From an uncultured Myxococcales bacterium (GTDB taxonomy: Bacteria > Myxococcota_A > Polyangia > Fen-1088), in contig CALAOV010000113.1 in NCBI GenBank assembly GCA_937889515.1, positions 1-46,978 on the forward strand: a stretch of 46,978 nt of DNA, read 5' to 3'. Of this stretch, positions 25,414-34,600 are shown in pieces (within the stretch, counting starts at the first letter, position 1; each line of letters starts with the position of its first letter). A program made the position numbers and the translations under genes. The notes beneath the pieces were generated by a model, which saw nothing but the letters and a program-made list of their open reading frames with translations, made no database searches and was not told the origin of the DNA.

Positions 25414-26361
25414 GTGGTAAAATCGGCGTTCGTGTTCGACCACCTGCCACCCGAGGTCACCCTTTACGAAGTCGGCCCGCGCGACGGCCTGCAGAACGAA
25501 TCGCGCATGGTCCCCACCGAAGACAAGGTGCGGCTCATCGACGCGCTCTCCGAGACGGGGCTGCGCGCCATCGAGATCACCAGCTTCGTGAACCCGAAAT
25601 GGATTCCGCAGCTCGCCGACGGTGGCCAGGTGTCGCGGCAGATCGTGCGCAAACCGGGGGTAGCGTATTCGGCGCTGGTGCCCAATCGCCAGGGGCTCGA
25701 CGCGGCGATCGCGGCCGGAATGCGCGAAGTGGCGGTCTTCATGTCGGCGTCGGAGACGCACAACAAGAAGAACGTCAACAAGACGATCGCGCAGACCCTG
25801 GCGGCCTTCCGCGACACGGTGCCGCCCGCGCTGTCCGCCGGGCTGCGCGTGCGGGCCTACGTCTCGACGGTCTACGGCTGCCCCTACGAGGGCGCCGTCG
25901 ATCCGGCCAGGGCACTGGAGCTCTGTCGCGCGCTCCGGGAGCTCGGCTGCTATCAGGTGTCGCTGGGCGACACCATCGGCGTCGCCAACCCGCGGCAGAC
26001 CCGGGATGTGCTCGGGCGCGTCTTGGCGGAGATCCCGGCGCCCGAGGTGGCGGTCCACTTCCACGACACGCGGGGGACGGCGCTGGCCAACATCCTGGTC
26101 GCGGTCGAGCTGGGGATCACCACCGTCGACGCCGCGCTGGGCGGCCTGGGCGGCTGCCCCTACGCCCCGGGGGCCTCCGGCAACGTCTCGACCGAGGACG
26201 TGGTCTACATGCTCGAGGGCATGGGCGTCCGGACCGGCATCGATCTCGATCGCCTGGTCGACTGCGCGCGGCTGGCCTCGACGCTGGTCGGGCACGAGGT
26301 CCCGTCCAAGTACTACCGCGCCGCCATCGGCGCCCGCTCGCGCGTCACCGGCGGCGGCTGA
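25414..26361 (+). CDS. mvaB: Hydroxymethylglutaryl-CoA lyase
   Basis: The 315-residue enzyme (GTG start at 25414; a second GTG at 25432 is in frame) has the HMG-CoA lyase signatures. These are YEVGPRDGLQNE with the catalytic Arg23-Asp24 region, metal-binding HFHD (His215, His217), and the flexible active-site loop GGCPYAPGASGN with Cys248. It cleaves HMG-CoA to acetyl-CoA and acetoacetate, the last step of leucine breakdown. Enzymes for the two previous steps are probably encoded 2-5 kb downstream (hydratase at 28.5 kb and carboxyltransferase at 29.3 kb), although genes on the other strand lie between. Confidence 0.94.
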   Translation: MVKSAFVFDHLPPEVTLYEVGPRDGLQNESRMVPTEDKVRLIDALSETGLRAIEITSFVNPKWIPQLADGGQVSRQIVRKPGVAYSALVPNRQGLDAAIAAGMREVAVFMSASETHNKKNVNKTIAQTLAAFRDTVPPALSAGLRVRAYVSTVYGCPYEGAVDPARALELCRALRELGCYQVSLGDTIGVANPRQTRDVLGRVLAEIPAPEVAVHFHDTRGTALANILVAVELGITTVDAALGGLGGCPYAPGASGNVSTEDVVYMLEGMGVRTGIDLDRLVDCARLASTLVGHEVPSKYYRAAIGARSRVTGGG

Positions 26362-26495
26362 TTCACCGGGTCTGAAACAGCGCCAGCGCCTTCTCTGGCT
26401 CGCCCTCCGACTCGAAAAGCTGATCATCCTTCGAGTCGCTGGATCGGCGCACTTCGCGGAAGATCCCAGAAATTCGAGCCGGCGCGAGGCGGAGT

Positions 26496-26730
26496 CTAGA
26501 GCTTGATGTCTCCGCCGTCGTCGTCGCGGCCGAGCTTCCGGCGAAGGGCTTCGGCGTCGTCGGGCGGCGCCGGCGCGCTTTCAAAGGACAGGCGGACCCA
26601 GGTTCCTTCCTTGGTGCCGGGCGGCAGCAGCCGCGCCGGCACGGCGAACGCGTCGACGCCGAGGGAGCAGGCGCGCGACGCCCGCCTCGATGGCATCGAC
26701 GAAGAGAAGTTGATCCGCCGGCTTGCTCAT
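26496..26730 (-). pseudogene. DUF3006-like small protein gene with a +1 frameshift
   Basis: The ATG at 26730 overlaps the MBL gene stop (ATGA) and starts MSKPADQLLFVDAIEAGVARLL. The DUF3006 pattern then continues only in another frame (LGVDAFAVPARLLPPGTKEG, then TWVRLSFESAP) to the TAG at 26496-26498. Removing one base of the GGG at 26663-26665 restores one protein of about 77 residues, ARLLLGVDAFAVPARLL. DUF3006 proteins are tiny beta-rich domains that often follow ComEC-like MBL proteins. Either the gene is broken or one base was mis-called in this homopolymer. Confidence 0.7.
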
Positions 26731-27650
26731 GGCGCCTGCAGCGTCTGCTGCCGCCCGCGCGCGGTTTGGACCTGGATCTCGTCGCCGTCGGTCTCGACCG
26801 TCACGTCGCCCTCCGTGTCGGTACGATAAACGGCGGCGCCGCTCCGCGCGAGGCGTTCCAGCGTCTGCGCGGCCGGGTGGCCGTAGCTGTTCCCGGCTCC
26901 GGCGCTGATGATCGCGATCCGCGCGTGCACGGCGCGCAGAAAGCGCACGCCCGATGCGTAGCGGCTGCCGTGATGCGGGACCTTCAGCACCGCCGCGCCG
27001 AGGTCGTCCCCCGAGGCCAGCAGCCAGGCTTCGGTCGGCGCCTCGGCGTCGCCCGCGAAGAGCACCGCGAACTTTCCGTAGGTGAGCCGCGCCACCACGC
27101 TGTTGGCGTTGACGTCCGATCGCGAGCCGACGATCGGTGGATCGGGCGGGCCGACCAGCGTCAGGATCGCGCCCCCGCCCAGATCGATCTGGCGCCCGCG
27201 GGTGGCCTGCCGGACCGCGACTCCGTGGGCTTCGAGCGCCCGCAACAGCGCCGCGTAGGCCGTCCCCGGATGGGGAACGGGCGCGTCGATGAACTGCCCC
27301 GCGCCGATCTGGTTCACCGCCGCCGCGAGGCCGCCCAGGTGGTCTTCGTGCCGGTGGGTGAGGAGAATCAGATCCAGTGGTCCGTGCGTGTGCTTGGTCA
27401 GAAACGCCAGCCGCGCACCCGACGAGGTGCGCGGCCCACCGTCGATGAGCATGGTCTTGCCCGTCGGAGAGGTCACCAGCGCCGCGTCCCCCTGGCCGAC
27501 GTCGATGAAGTCGAGGCGCAGCGTGCCGGTCGCGCGGGCCGGCCGCGGTGCGGCCAGCGTCGCGGCCACCAGCAGCGCGCAGAGGAGCGAGCTCCGCGCG
27601 CGCCGACTCGAGCGCGGAGAAGACGACGACGCCTGCAACGAGCCCGACAA
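26727..27650 (-). CDS. Secreted MBL-fold hydrolase of the ComEC C-terminal type
   Basis: The 307-residue protein begins with a positively charged, hydrophobic signal (SSLLCALLVAATLAAPRPARA) and then has the beta-lactamase fold seen at the end of ComEC/Rec2: RLDFIDVGQGDAALVTSP, metal motif LTHRHEDHLGG, a GPP segment, AVLFAGDAEA and VPHHGSRYA. It lacks the membrane channel part of ComEC, so it is not a DNA-uptake pore. The stand-alone secreted forms are suspected nucleases or phosphodiesterases. The ATGA overlap with the DUF3006-like gene shows a coupled pair, and the DUF2267 gene lies 119 bases upstream on the same strand. Confidence 0.88.
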   Translation of the reverse strand: MSGSLQASSSSPRSSRRARSSLLCALLVAATLAAPRPARATGTLRLDFIDVGQGDAALVTSPTGKTMLIDGGPRTSSGARLAFLTKHTHGPLDLILLTHRHEDHLGGLAAAVNQIGAGQFIDAPVPHPGTAYAALLRALEAHGVAVRQATRGRQIDLGGGAILTLVGPPDPPIVGSRSDVNANSVVARLTYGKFAVLFAGDAEAPTEAWLLASGDDLGAAVLKVPHHGSRYASGVRFLRAVHARIAIISAGAGNSYGHPAAQTLERLARSGAAVYRTDTEGDVTVETDGDEIQVQTARGRQQTLQAP

Positions 27651-27769
27651 TGGCAGCCGCGCGGCGTGAAGTCACGGCCCGTTATCGGCGCGGCGCCCGT
27701 TCAGGTGCGTCGGCGTCGGGCGCTCGCGATTCGAGCTACGCTGGCTGCCTTACGCTGTCGACTGGCGAG

Positions 27770-28216
27770 CTACGCCGCCGGTCGGTCGGTCTTTTTCACG
27801 AGCTCGGGCCATCCGAAATCGCCGAGAGGCTCCGGGAGCTTCGAGGCGACCTCGGCCAGCGCTTCGGCGCCGAGCTGCCGGTCGAGGACCCCCAGAAACG
27901 CGGCGACGATTGCGTCCGTCGGCACGTCGGAGCGCGGCGCGTATTTCGCGCCCACGAGTGCGAGAAATTGACTCCGGTCGAGGATCTCGCGGGGGCCGAT
28001 CGTGGGATCCCACCCTTCGAAGAACAGCCCGCGGACGAGCAGGGGCAGCCGGGCGCCGAAGCGCGCGGCCTCGGCCGGGGTCAACAGATCCCGCAGGGAC
28101 TCCAACCCGGCACCCAGCGCGCGCACCGCCCTGTGCGGATCGGTCGTTCCCAGCTCGGCCATCATCGACTCCACCCAGGGCGTCGCTGTTTGATTGATCT
28201 TCTCGAATGGATGCAT
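27770..28216 (-). CDS. DUF2267-domain protein
   Basis: The ATG at 28216 with a GGGGGA site seven bases upstream gives 148 residues; a longer frame reaches 28360 without such support. The DUF2267 pattern is clear: AVRALGAGLESLRDLLTPAE, AARFGARLPLLVRGLFFEGW with DPTIGPRE, and a repeated half near the end (AIVAAFLGVLDRQL, then KLPEPLGDFGWPELV). The domain comes in repeated helical halves; its function is unknown. The gene lies divergent from the enoyl-CoA hydratase gene with 271 bases between, in which I see no other gene and only a CTCAG/CTGAG mini-hairpin at 28367-28380. Confidence 0.85.
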   Translation of the reverse strand: MHPFEKINQTATPWVESMMAELGTTDPHRAVRALGAGLESLRDLLTPAEAARFGARLPLLVRGLFFEGWDPTIGPREILDRSQFLALVGAKYAPRSDVPTDAIVAAFLGVLDRQLGAEALAEVASKLPEPLGDFGWPELVKKTDRPAA

Positions 28217-28487
28217 CGGCGGGTCCCCCGTCGGGAGGCACAGCAAACGGCACGCCACCGGGTAGACCGCGGAACATGTGGGCTTTCGACCGCCCGGAGG
28301 TCTGGCGCGCGAAACCTGCGCAAGTCGTGCATGCGCAACTTGTCGCCCCGACATCTGCAAAGAAGGCTCAGTTTTCTGAGACCTTTCGGCCTTGGGCCCC
28401 TGATCTCGCGACCGCGACCTTCACTCTGCCCGACGTCGAGAACGCGGCCGTGCCCCTCGAACAGAATCCCTGATATCGTCGGGGGGA

Positions 28488-29300
28488 ATGAAGACCCCCG
28501 CAGGCGGTGGGCCCGAGCTCGTGTTGGTTGAGCGGCGCGGCAGCGCGGCGTTCGTCACCCTCAATCGGCCGGAGGCGGCCAACGCGCTGTCGCGGTCGTT
28601 GGTCGCGACGCTGGCCGGAACCTTCGCGACGCTGACGGAGGAGATCGCGCACGGGGGCGACGTGCGGGTGGTGGTGCTGAGCGGCGCGGGCGACAAGGCG
28701 TTCTGTGCGGGCGCGGATCTCAAGGAGCGGCGGACCTGGACGCTGGACGACACGCGCGTCTTCCTGGGCGAGATCAACGCGCTGATGGATGCCGTCGCGG
28801 CGTTCCCGCGGCCGGTGATCGCGGCGGTCAATGGCGTGGCCTTCGGCGGTGGGCTGGAGCTGGCCCTCGCCTGCGATATCCGCATCGCCGCCGACAGCGC
28901 GGAGATGGGTCTGACGGAGGTGCGGCTCGGGATCATTCCCGGCGCGGGCGGGACCCAGCGGCTGGCCCGGATCGCCGGCATCGCGGCGGCGAAGGAGCTG
29001 ACGCTGACCGGGCGGCGGATCGGCGCGGCGCGGGCGCGCGAGCTGGGGATCGTGTCGGAGGTGGTTGCGGCCGGCGCGCTGGCGGAGGCGTGCGCGCGCT
29101 GGGCGGGGGAGATCGGCGGGGCCGCGCCGCTGGCGCTGGCGGCGGCCAAGCGCGCGATCGACGAGGGCGCTCCGTTGCCGCTCGCCCAGGGGCTGGCGGT
29201 CGAGCGGGCTTACTATGCACAGGTGCTCACGACCGAGGATCGCAACGAGGGCCTGAACGCGTTCATCGGCAAGCGCGCGCCCGAGTTCAAAGGACGATAG
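28488..29300 (+). CDS. Enoyl-CoA hydratase, probably methylglutaconyl-CoA hydratase
   Basis: The 270-residue protein is a crotonase-fold enzyme. FCAGADLKERRT (about residues 72-83) carries the oxyanion-hole loop and is close to the AUH/LiuC signature. The catalytic acids are Glu124 (FGGGLELALACD) and Glu144 (MGLTEVRLGIIPGAGGTQRL). With the carboxyltransferase gene eight bases downstream and HMG-CoA lyase 2 kb upstream, hydration of 3-methylglutaconyl-CoA to HMG-CoA is the best-fitting role. Crotonases are versatile, so short-chain enoyl-CoA hydration in general cannot be excluded. A GGGGGGA run lies right at the ATG. Confidence 0.9.
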   Translation: MKTPAGGGPELVLVERRGSAAFVTLNRPEAANALSRSLVATLAGTFATLTEEIAHGGDVRVVVLSGAGDKAFCAGADLKERRTWTLDDTRVFLGEINALMDAVAAFPRPVIAAVNGVAFGGGLELALACDIRIAADSAEMGLTEVRLGIIPGAGGTQRLARIAGIAAAKELTLTGRRIGAARARELGIVSEVVAAGALAEACARWAGEIGGAAPLALAAAKRAIDEGAPLPLAQGLAVERAYYAQVLTTEDRNEGLNAFIGKRAPEFKGR

Positions 29301-29307
29301 GACGACC

Positions 29308-30843
29308 ATGTCACGCAGCGACGACTTCAAGGCGCTGGCCGAAAAAATCAAGAAGGGCGGCGCGCCCAAGTATCACCAGGCCAACACCGCCGCCGGCAAG
29401 CTCTTCTGCCGCGAGCGCATCGCGCTGCTCTGTGACGACGGCGGCAAGGACTTTGTCGAGGACGGCCTGTATGCCAACGCGGGCGCCGGCGATCTGCCGG
29501 CCGACGGCGTCGTCACCGGCATCGGGCGGGTACACGGGCGGCCGGTCGCGCTGATGGCCAACGACTCGACGGTGAAGGCCGGATCGTGGGGCGCGCGCAC
29601 GGTCGAGAAGATCATCCGCATCCAAGAGACCGCCGGGCGGTTGCGGCTGCCGCTCTTCTATCTGGTCGATTCGGCGGGGGCGCGCATCACCGATCAGATC
29701 GACGTGTTCCCGGGGCGCCGCCACGCGGGCCGCATCTTCAACAACCAGGTCCGGCTCTCGGGCGCGATTCCCCAGATCTGCCTGCTGTTCGGCCCATCGG
29801 CGGCGGGGGGGGCCTACATCCCGGCGTTCTGCGACGTCGTGTTCATGGTCGAGAAGAACGCCTCGATGTATCTGGGCTCGCCGCGCATGGCGGAGATGGT
29901 GATCGGCGAGAAGGTGACGCTGGAAGAGATGGGCGGCGCTCGCATGCATTGCGAGGTCTCGGGCTGCGGCGATCTGCTGGCCAAGGACGAGCGGAGCTGC
30001 ATCGCCGCCGCGCGCGACTACTTCGGTTATCTGCCGCAGCGGGCGGGCGAGACCCCGGCCGAGGCGGCGCCGCGGCCGCCGCGCGCGGACGCCAAGCGGA
30101 TCGACGACGTGCTCCCCGCCAACCAGAACCAGGCCTTCGACATCGCGGCCGTGATCGATGCCCTCGTCGACGAGGGGAGCTTCTTCGAGCTCAAGAAGCT
30201 CTACGCGCGCGAGATCGTGACCGGCTTCGCGCGCATGGGCGGCCGGGCGGTCGGCATCGTCGCCAGCCAGCCCAAATGGAAGGGCGGGGTGCTGTTCGTC
30301 GACTCGGCCGACAAGGCGGCGCGGTTCATCTGGCTGTGCGACGCGTTCGGGTTGCCGCTGGTCTTCCTGGCCGACGTCCCGGGGTTCATGATCGGCAAGG
30401 CGGTCGAGCGGCAGGGGATCATCCGCCATGGCGCCAAGCTGATCTCGGCGGTCGCCGACGCGACGGTGCCCAAGATCTGCGTGGTGCTGCGCAAGGCCTA
30501 CGGCGCGGGCCTGTACGCCATGTGCGGTCCGGGGTTCGAACCCGACGCGACGATCGCGCTGCCCCAGGCGATGATCGCGGTGATGGGCGCCGAGGCCGCC
30601 GTGAACGCGGTCTACGCCAACAAGATCGCGGAGAAGCCCGAGGCGGAGCGGGCCGCCTACGTCGAAGAGCTGCGCGAGCAGTACCGCGCGGACATCGATC
30701 TGTCGAAGCTGGCCGCCAACCTGCACGTCGACGCGGTGGTTCCCGGCGACGACCTGCGGGCCGAGCTCTTGCGCCGCCTGGCGGCCACCGGCGGCAAGAG
30801 CGTTGCGAGCTACTTCCGCAAGCGTCCCGTCTTGCCGGTTTGA
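29308..30843 (+). CDS. Acyl-CoA carboxylase beta subunit (carboxyltransferase)
   Basis: The 511-residue protein has the two crotonase-like halves of the biotin-dependent carboxyltransferase: an N-half with VDSAGARITDQ, GPSAAGGAYIPAFCD and a C-half with LADVPGFMIGKAVERQGIIRHGAKLI, followed by YGAGLYAMCG and MGAEAAVNAVYANKI. It transfers CO2 from carboxybiotin to an acyl-CoA. Coupled to the hydratase gene by an eight-base gap, it is most simply the methylcrotonyl-CoA carboxylase beta subunit. The C-half motifs are also found in general propionyl/acyl-CoA carboxylases, so substrate choice is open. The biotin-carrying alpha subunit is not in this window. Confidence 0.92.
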   Translation: MSRSDDFKALAEKIKKGGAPKYHQANTAAGKLFCRERIALLCDDGGKDFVEDGLYANAGAGDLPADGVVTGIGRVHGRPVALMANDSTVKAGSWGARTVEKIIRIQETAGRLRLPLFYLVDSAGARITDQIDVFPGRRHAGRIFNNQVRLSGAIPQICLLFGPSAAGGAYIPAFCDVVFMVEKNASMYLGSPRMAEMVIGEKVTLEEMGGARMHCEVSGCGDLLAKDERSCIAAARDYFGYLPQRAGETPAEAAPRPPRADAKRIDDVLPANQNQAFDIAAVIDALVDEGSFFELKKLYAREIVTGFARMGGRAVGIVASQPKWKGGVLFVDSADKAARFIWLCDAFGLPLVFLADVPGFMIGKAVERQGIIRHGAKLISAVADATVPKICVVLRKAYGAGLYAMCGPGFEPDATIALPQAMIAVMGAEAAVNAVYANKIAEKPEAERAAYVEELREQYRADIDLSKLAANLHVDAVVPGDDLRAELLRRLAATGGKSVASYFRKRPVLPV

Positions 30844-30856
30844 CGGCGGCGGATCG

Positions 30857-31600
30857 CTAAAAGATCCCGAGCGACCAGGTGAGGCCGGCCCGAATCTCGA
30901 TCACGCGCTGGTCGGCTTGCCACGCGAGCCTCGCCGCGGCGTCGAACGCGAGGTCCGGCCGGCAGCGCCAGATGGCGCCCGCCAACCCGGATACGGTCGT
31001 CGATGAGTCCTCTTGCCCGGCGACGAAGAACTCGGCCACCGGCCGGACGGTCCAGGCGTCCGGTCCCTCGACGATGGCGCCTCCGACGAAGGCGAAGCGG
31101 TGGTCCCGGGTCCGGTCCCCCTCGAGGTTGAGGTGGATCGCCAGCGCCGGCCAGCGCTGCGACGCGATGAAGGCCAGCGATGCGCCCGGGCCCCCCGAGG
31201 CCGGCAGCGTGGGCAAGATCGCCCCCGCTTCGGCGGCCAGGCTGGGCCCTGTTTCTCCCTGCAGCGTTCCCTTGCGCAAGACGCCCTTGATGAGCAGCTC
31301 CGAATCCAGCTGCCGCCGCTGGGCCTCGACGTCCGGGCCGCCGAAGAGGAAGGCCTTGTGCCCGTCGAAGACCAGCTCGATCCGGTCGACGGGCCCATAG
31401 TTGAGGATGAACCCGGGAACGAAGGTCCCGCCGGTCGGAAGATGGATATAGCCGACCGGCCCCAGCTCGAGCTCGATGGTGTGCGTCTCCGCGACGTCGG
31501 CGTCGGTCTGGTCGAAGGGCCGATAGGCATACGCGGGCCGCGGCGCCGCCACCGCGACCAAGATTGCGATCGAGATCGCGTTGAAGCGCGCGCGAAGCAC
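30857..31600 (-). CDS. Putative outer-membrane beta-barrel protein
   Basis: The 247-residue protein starts with a Sec signal (MLRARFNAISIAILVAVAA, cleaved after RPAYA) and then YRPFDQTDADVAETHTIELE, a segment I know from small outer-membrane proteins related to the phenol-degradation MetA family. The rest consists of alternating strands with aromatic ends (IELVFDGHKAFLF, then ASLAFIASQRW, LAIHLNLEGD, FAFVGGAIVEG and VIEIRAGLTWSLGIF as a C-terminal strand ending in Phe). The C-terminal Phe is the classical barrel-assembly signal. It converges with the carboxyltransferase gene. Confidence 0.72.
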   Translation of the reverse strand: MLRARFNAISIAILVAVAAPRPAYAYRPFDQTDADVAETHTIELELGPVGYIHLPTGGTFVPGFILNYGPVDRIELVFDGHKAFLFGGPDVEAQRRQLDSELLIKGVLRKGTLQGETGPSLAAEAGAILPTLPASGGPGASLAFIASQRWPALAIHLNLEGDRTRDHRFAFVGGAIVEGPDAWTVRPVAEFFVAGQEDSSTTVSGLAGAIWRCRPDLAFDAAARLAWQADQRVIEIRAGLTWSLGIF

Positions 31601-31657
31601 CGACGGGGAAACTATAGCCCGACCCGGTCGGCGCCAGCTATCCGGGACGACGTGCGG

Positions 31658-34600
31658 CTACTGGCAGCCCAGCGTGGGGTCGCACGCCAGCGACAAGCAA
31701 ATGGTCGGCAGGCCCGGGACGCAGCTCCCGGCGCCGTCGCAGAAGCTGGCGAGATACGCCGGGATGACGTCGGTGGAGCAGCTGCTGGCGCAGACCGTCG
31801 AGGTGCCGTAGTCCTGGCAACCTCCGGCGCCGTTGCACAGGCTGTTGTTGCCGCAGCTCGCGGCGCCCTGATCCTTGCAGGTTCCGGTCTCGTCGACGCT
31901 GCCCGCAGCGACGTTGCTGCAGGTTCCCTCCGAGCCTGCGACGCCGCAGCTCTGGCAGGAGGGGCACAGGCTGGAGCCGCAGCAGAAGCCGTCGGTGCAG
32001 TGTCCAGTCCCGCACTGGTCGTCGGCGGTGCACGAGGTGCCGGCGGTCTTGAGCGCCACGCAGCTGCCGAGCAGGCCGGTGCAGTAGTCGGCGGCGACGC
32101 AATCGCCGTCGGCGTTGCAATGGGTGGGGCAGCCGGACGCCGTGCACAGATAAGGGGCGCAGCTCTTGGTGGTGGCCGTCGGGCAGCTGCCGCTGCCGGT
32201 GCAGACGGCGGCCGAGGTGAAGATCGTGCCGCTGCAGGAGGACGGCGCGCAGGTCACGCTGCCCGACGCTTGCGTGCAGGCGCCGGCGCCGTTGCAGGTG
32301 CCGGTGTTGCCGCAGGTCCCGTTCGCCCCGCACTGGCCGGCCGGCGCGGTCGTGTTGGCCAGGATCGCTGCGCAGGTCCCGAGACCGTTGACGTTGCAGG
32401 CCAGGCAGGTCCCGCAGGCGGTGCTCGACGAGCAGCAGACGCCGTCGATGCAGTTGCCGCTGCCGCATTCGTGGCCGGTCCCGCAGGTGGCGCCGAGCGC
32501 CTTCTTGCCGCTGCAGGCTCCGCTCGCGGTGCAGTAGTCGCCGCTCACGCAGTCGGTGTCGGCGGTGCAGCTGGTCTTGCAGGCGGTCGCCGAGGCGCAG
32601 AGGTAGGCGCCACAGCTGGACGTGGTCGGGGTGGGGCAGGTTCCGGTTCCGGTGCACGAAACGGCGGGCGTGAAGACCGTGCTGGTGGTGGTGGCCACGC
32701 AGGAGGCGGCCCCACAACCGACGGTGCTGGCGGCCTGCGTGCAGGCGCCGGCGCCGTTGCAGGTGCCGGTATTGCCGCAGGTTCCATTGGCCGCGCAGCG
32801 CACGTGCGGATCGGTCACGCCGCTGGCCACGTTGCTGCAGGTCCCGAGCTTGCCCGCCACGTTGCAGGCCAGGCAGGTGGCGCAGCTGGCGCTGCCGCAG
32901 CAAACGCCGTCGACGCAGTTGCCGCCGCTGCATTCGTGCGCGGCGGCGCAGGTGGCGCCGATGCCCTTCACCGGCAGGCAGCTGCCGCCGGTGCCGCTGC
33001 AGTAGTTGCCGGCGGCGCAGCCGGTGTCGGCACTGCAGGTCGTCGCGCAGGCGGCGGTGCTGCAGACGTAAGGCGCGCAGCTCGAGGTGGTGGGCGGCAC
33101 GCAGGCTCCCGCGCCGGAGCACTTCGCCACCGGCGTGAAGATTGAAGTGGTGGCGTTGCAGGAGGCGGTTCCGCAGCTGACGCTGCTGGCGGCTTGCGTG
33201 CAGGCGCCGGCGCCGTTACAGGTGCCGGTGTTGCCGCAGGGCGGGGCCGCCGCGCACTGCCCAGAGGGCGCGGTCGTTCCCGAGGCGATCGCGGCGCAGG
33301 TGCCGAGGCTGCCGGCCACGTTGCAGGCCTTGCAGGTGCCGCACGGCCCAGTGCCGCAGCAGACCCCGTCGGTGCAGAAGCCGCTGATGCACTGGTTGGC
33401 GGCGGTGCAGGTCTGCCCGCTCGGCTTGAGCGCGCAGCTCTTGGCGGTGCCCGAGCCCTGACAGGTGGTGGGCGCGACGCAGTCGGTGTCCGCCGCGCAG
33501 GTCGTCTTGCAGACCTTGTTGGTGGTGTCGCAGACGAAATTGCCCGCGCAGGTCGAGGGCGTGGCCACGGCGCAGGTGCCCGCTCCGGTGCAATGCGAGA
33601 CGGGCGTGAAGGTGGATCCGGCCGGACAGGCCGCGCTCCCGCAGGCGACGCCCGTGCCCGCCTGCTGGCAGGCGCCGCTGCCGTTGCAGGCGCCCGTGTT
33701 GCCGCAGGGAGCGCTGGCGGAAGTGGGACAGAGCCCGTGGGGCTCGGTGGAGCTGGCGGCGACGGGCGCGCAATTGCCGGCGCTGCCCGTGACGTTGCAG
33801 GCCTGACAGGTGCCGCAGACGCTGGCGCTGCAGCAGACGCCATCGACGCAGCTGTTGCCGGTCAGGCAATCGCCGGTCGCCGTACAGCCCTGCCCGAGAC
33901 GCTTCTTGGTGCCGCAGAGGTTGGTCTTGGGATCACAGATGTCGGGCGACAGGCAGTCGCCGTCGACCGTGCAGGCGGCCTTGCAGGCGGTCGATCCGTT
34001 GCAAAGGTAGGGGGCGCAGGCGATGGTCGTTGCGGCCTGGCAAGTTCCTTTGCCGTCGCAGGTGCGGCCCGTGGTGAGCGTCGAGCTTCCACTCGCGCAG
34101 ACCGGCGCGGTGCAGGAGGTGCCGGCCGCGTAGAGGCGGCAGGCGCCGCTGCCGTTGCAGAACCCGTCGGTGCCGCAGGTCGCCTTGCCGGCGTCGTGGC
34201 AGGTCCCCTGCGGATCGGAGGCGCCCGCCGCGACGTTGGCGCAGGTTCCGAGCGATTTGGTGAGCGCGCAGGACTGACAGGCGCCCTGGCAGGCGGTCGC
34301 GCAACAGGTCGCTTGCGAGCAGAGCCCGGACGAGCACTCCGCGGCGGTGGCGCAGTCCTGGCCGTTGGCCTTGAGGCCGCACGAGCCGCCGGTGTTGCAG
34401 ATGGCGGGGGCGGCGCAGTCGGCGTTGGCGCTGCAGGAGCCCTTGCAGACGTTGACGCCGCACTCGTAGGGGAAGCAGGGGATGGAGCTGGGCGTGATGC
34501 ATTTTCCCGCGCCGTCGCAGGTGGCGGCCGCGGTGAAGACCGTCGTCCCGCTCGGACAGGTCGAGCCGAGACAGGTGGTCCCCTGCACGTACTTCTCGCA

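Noticed and set aside
26727-27650. MBL protein considered as a competence (ComEC) gene
   Set aside because: The ComEC membrane channel domain is absent; only the C-terminal type of domain with a signal peptide is present.
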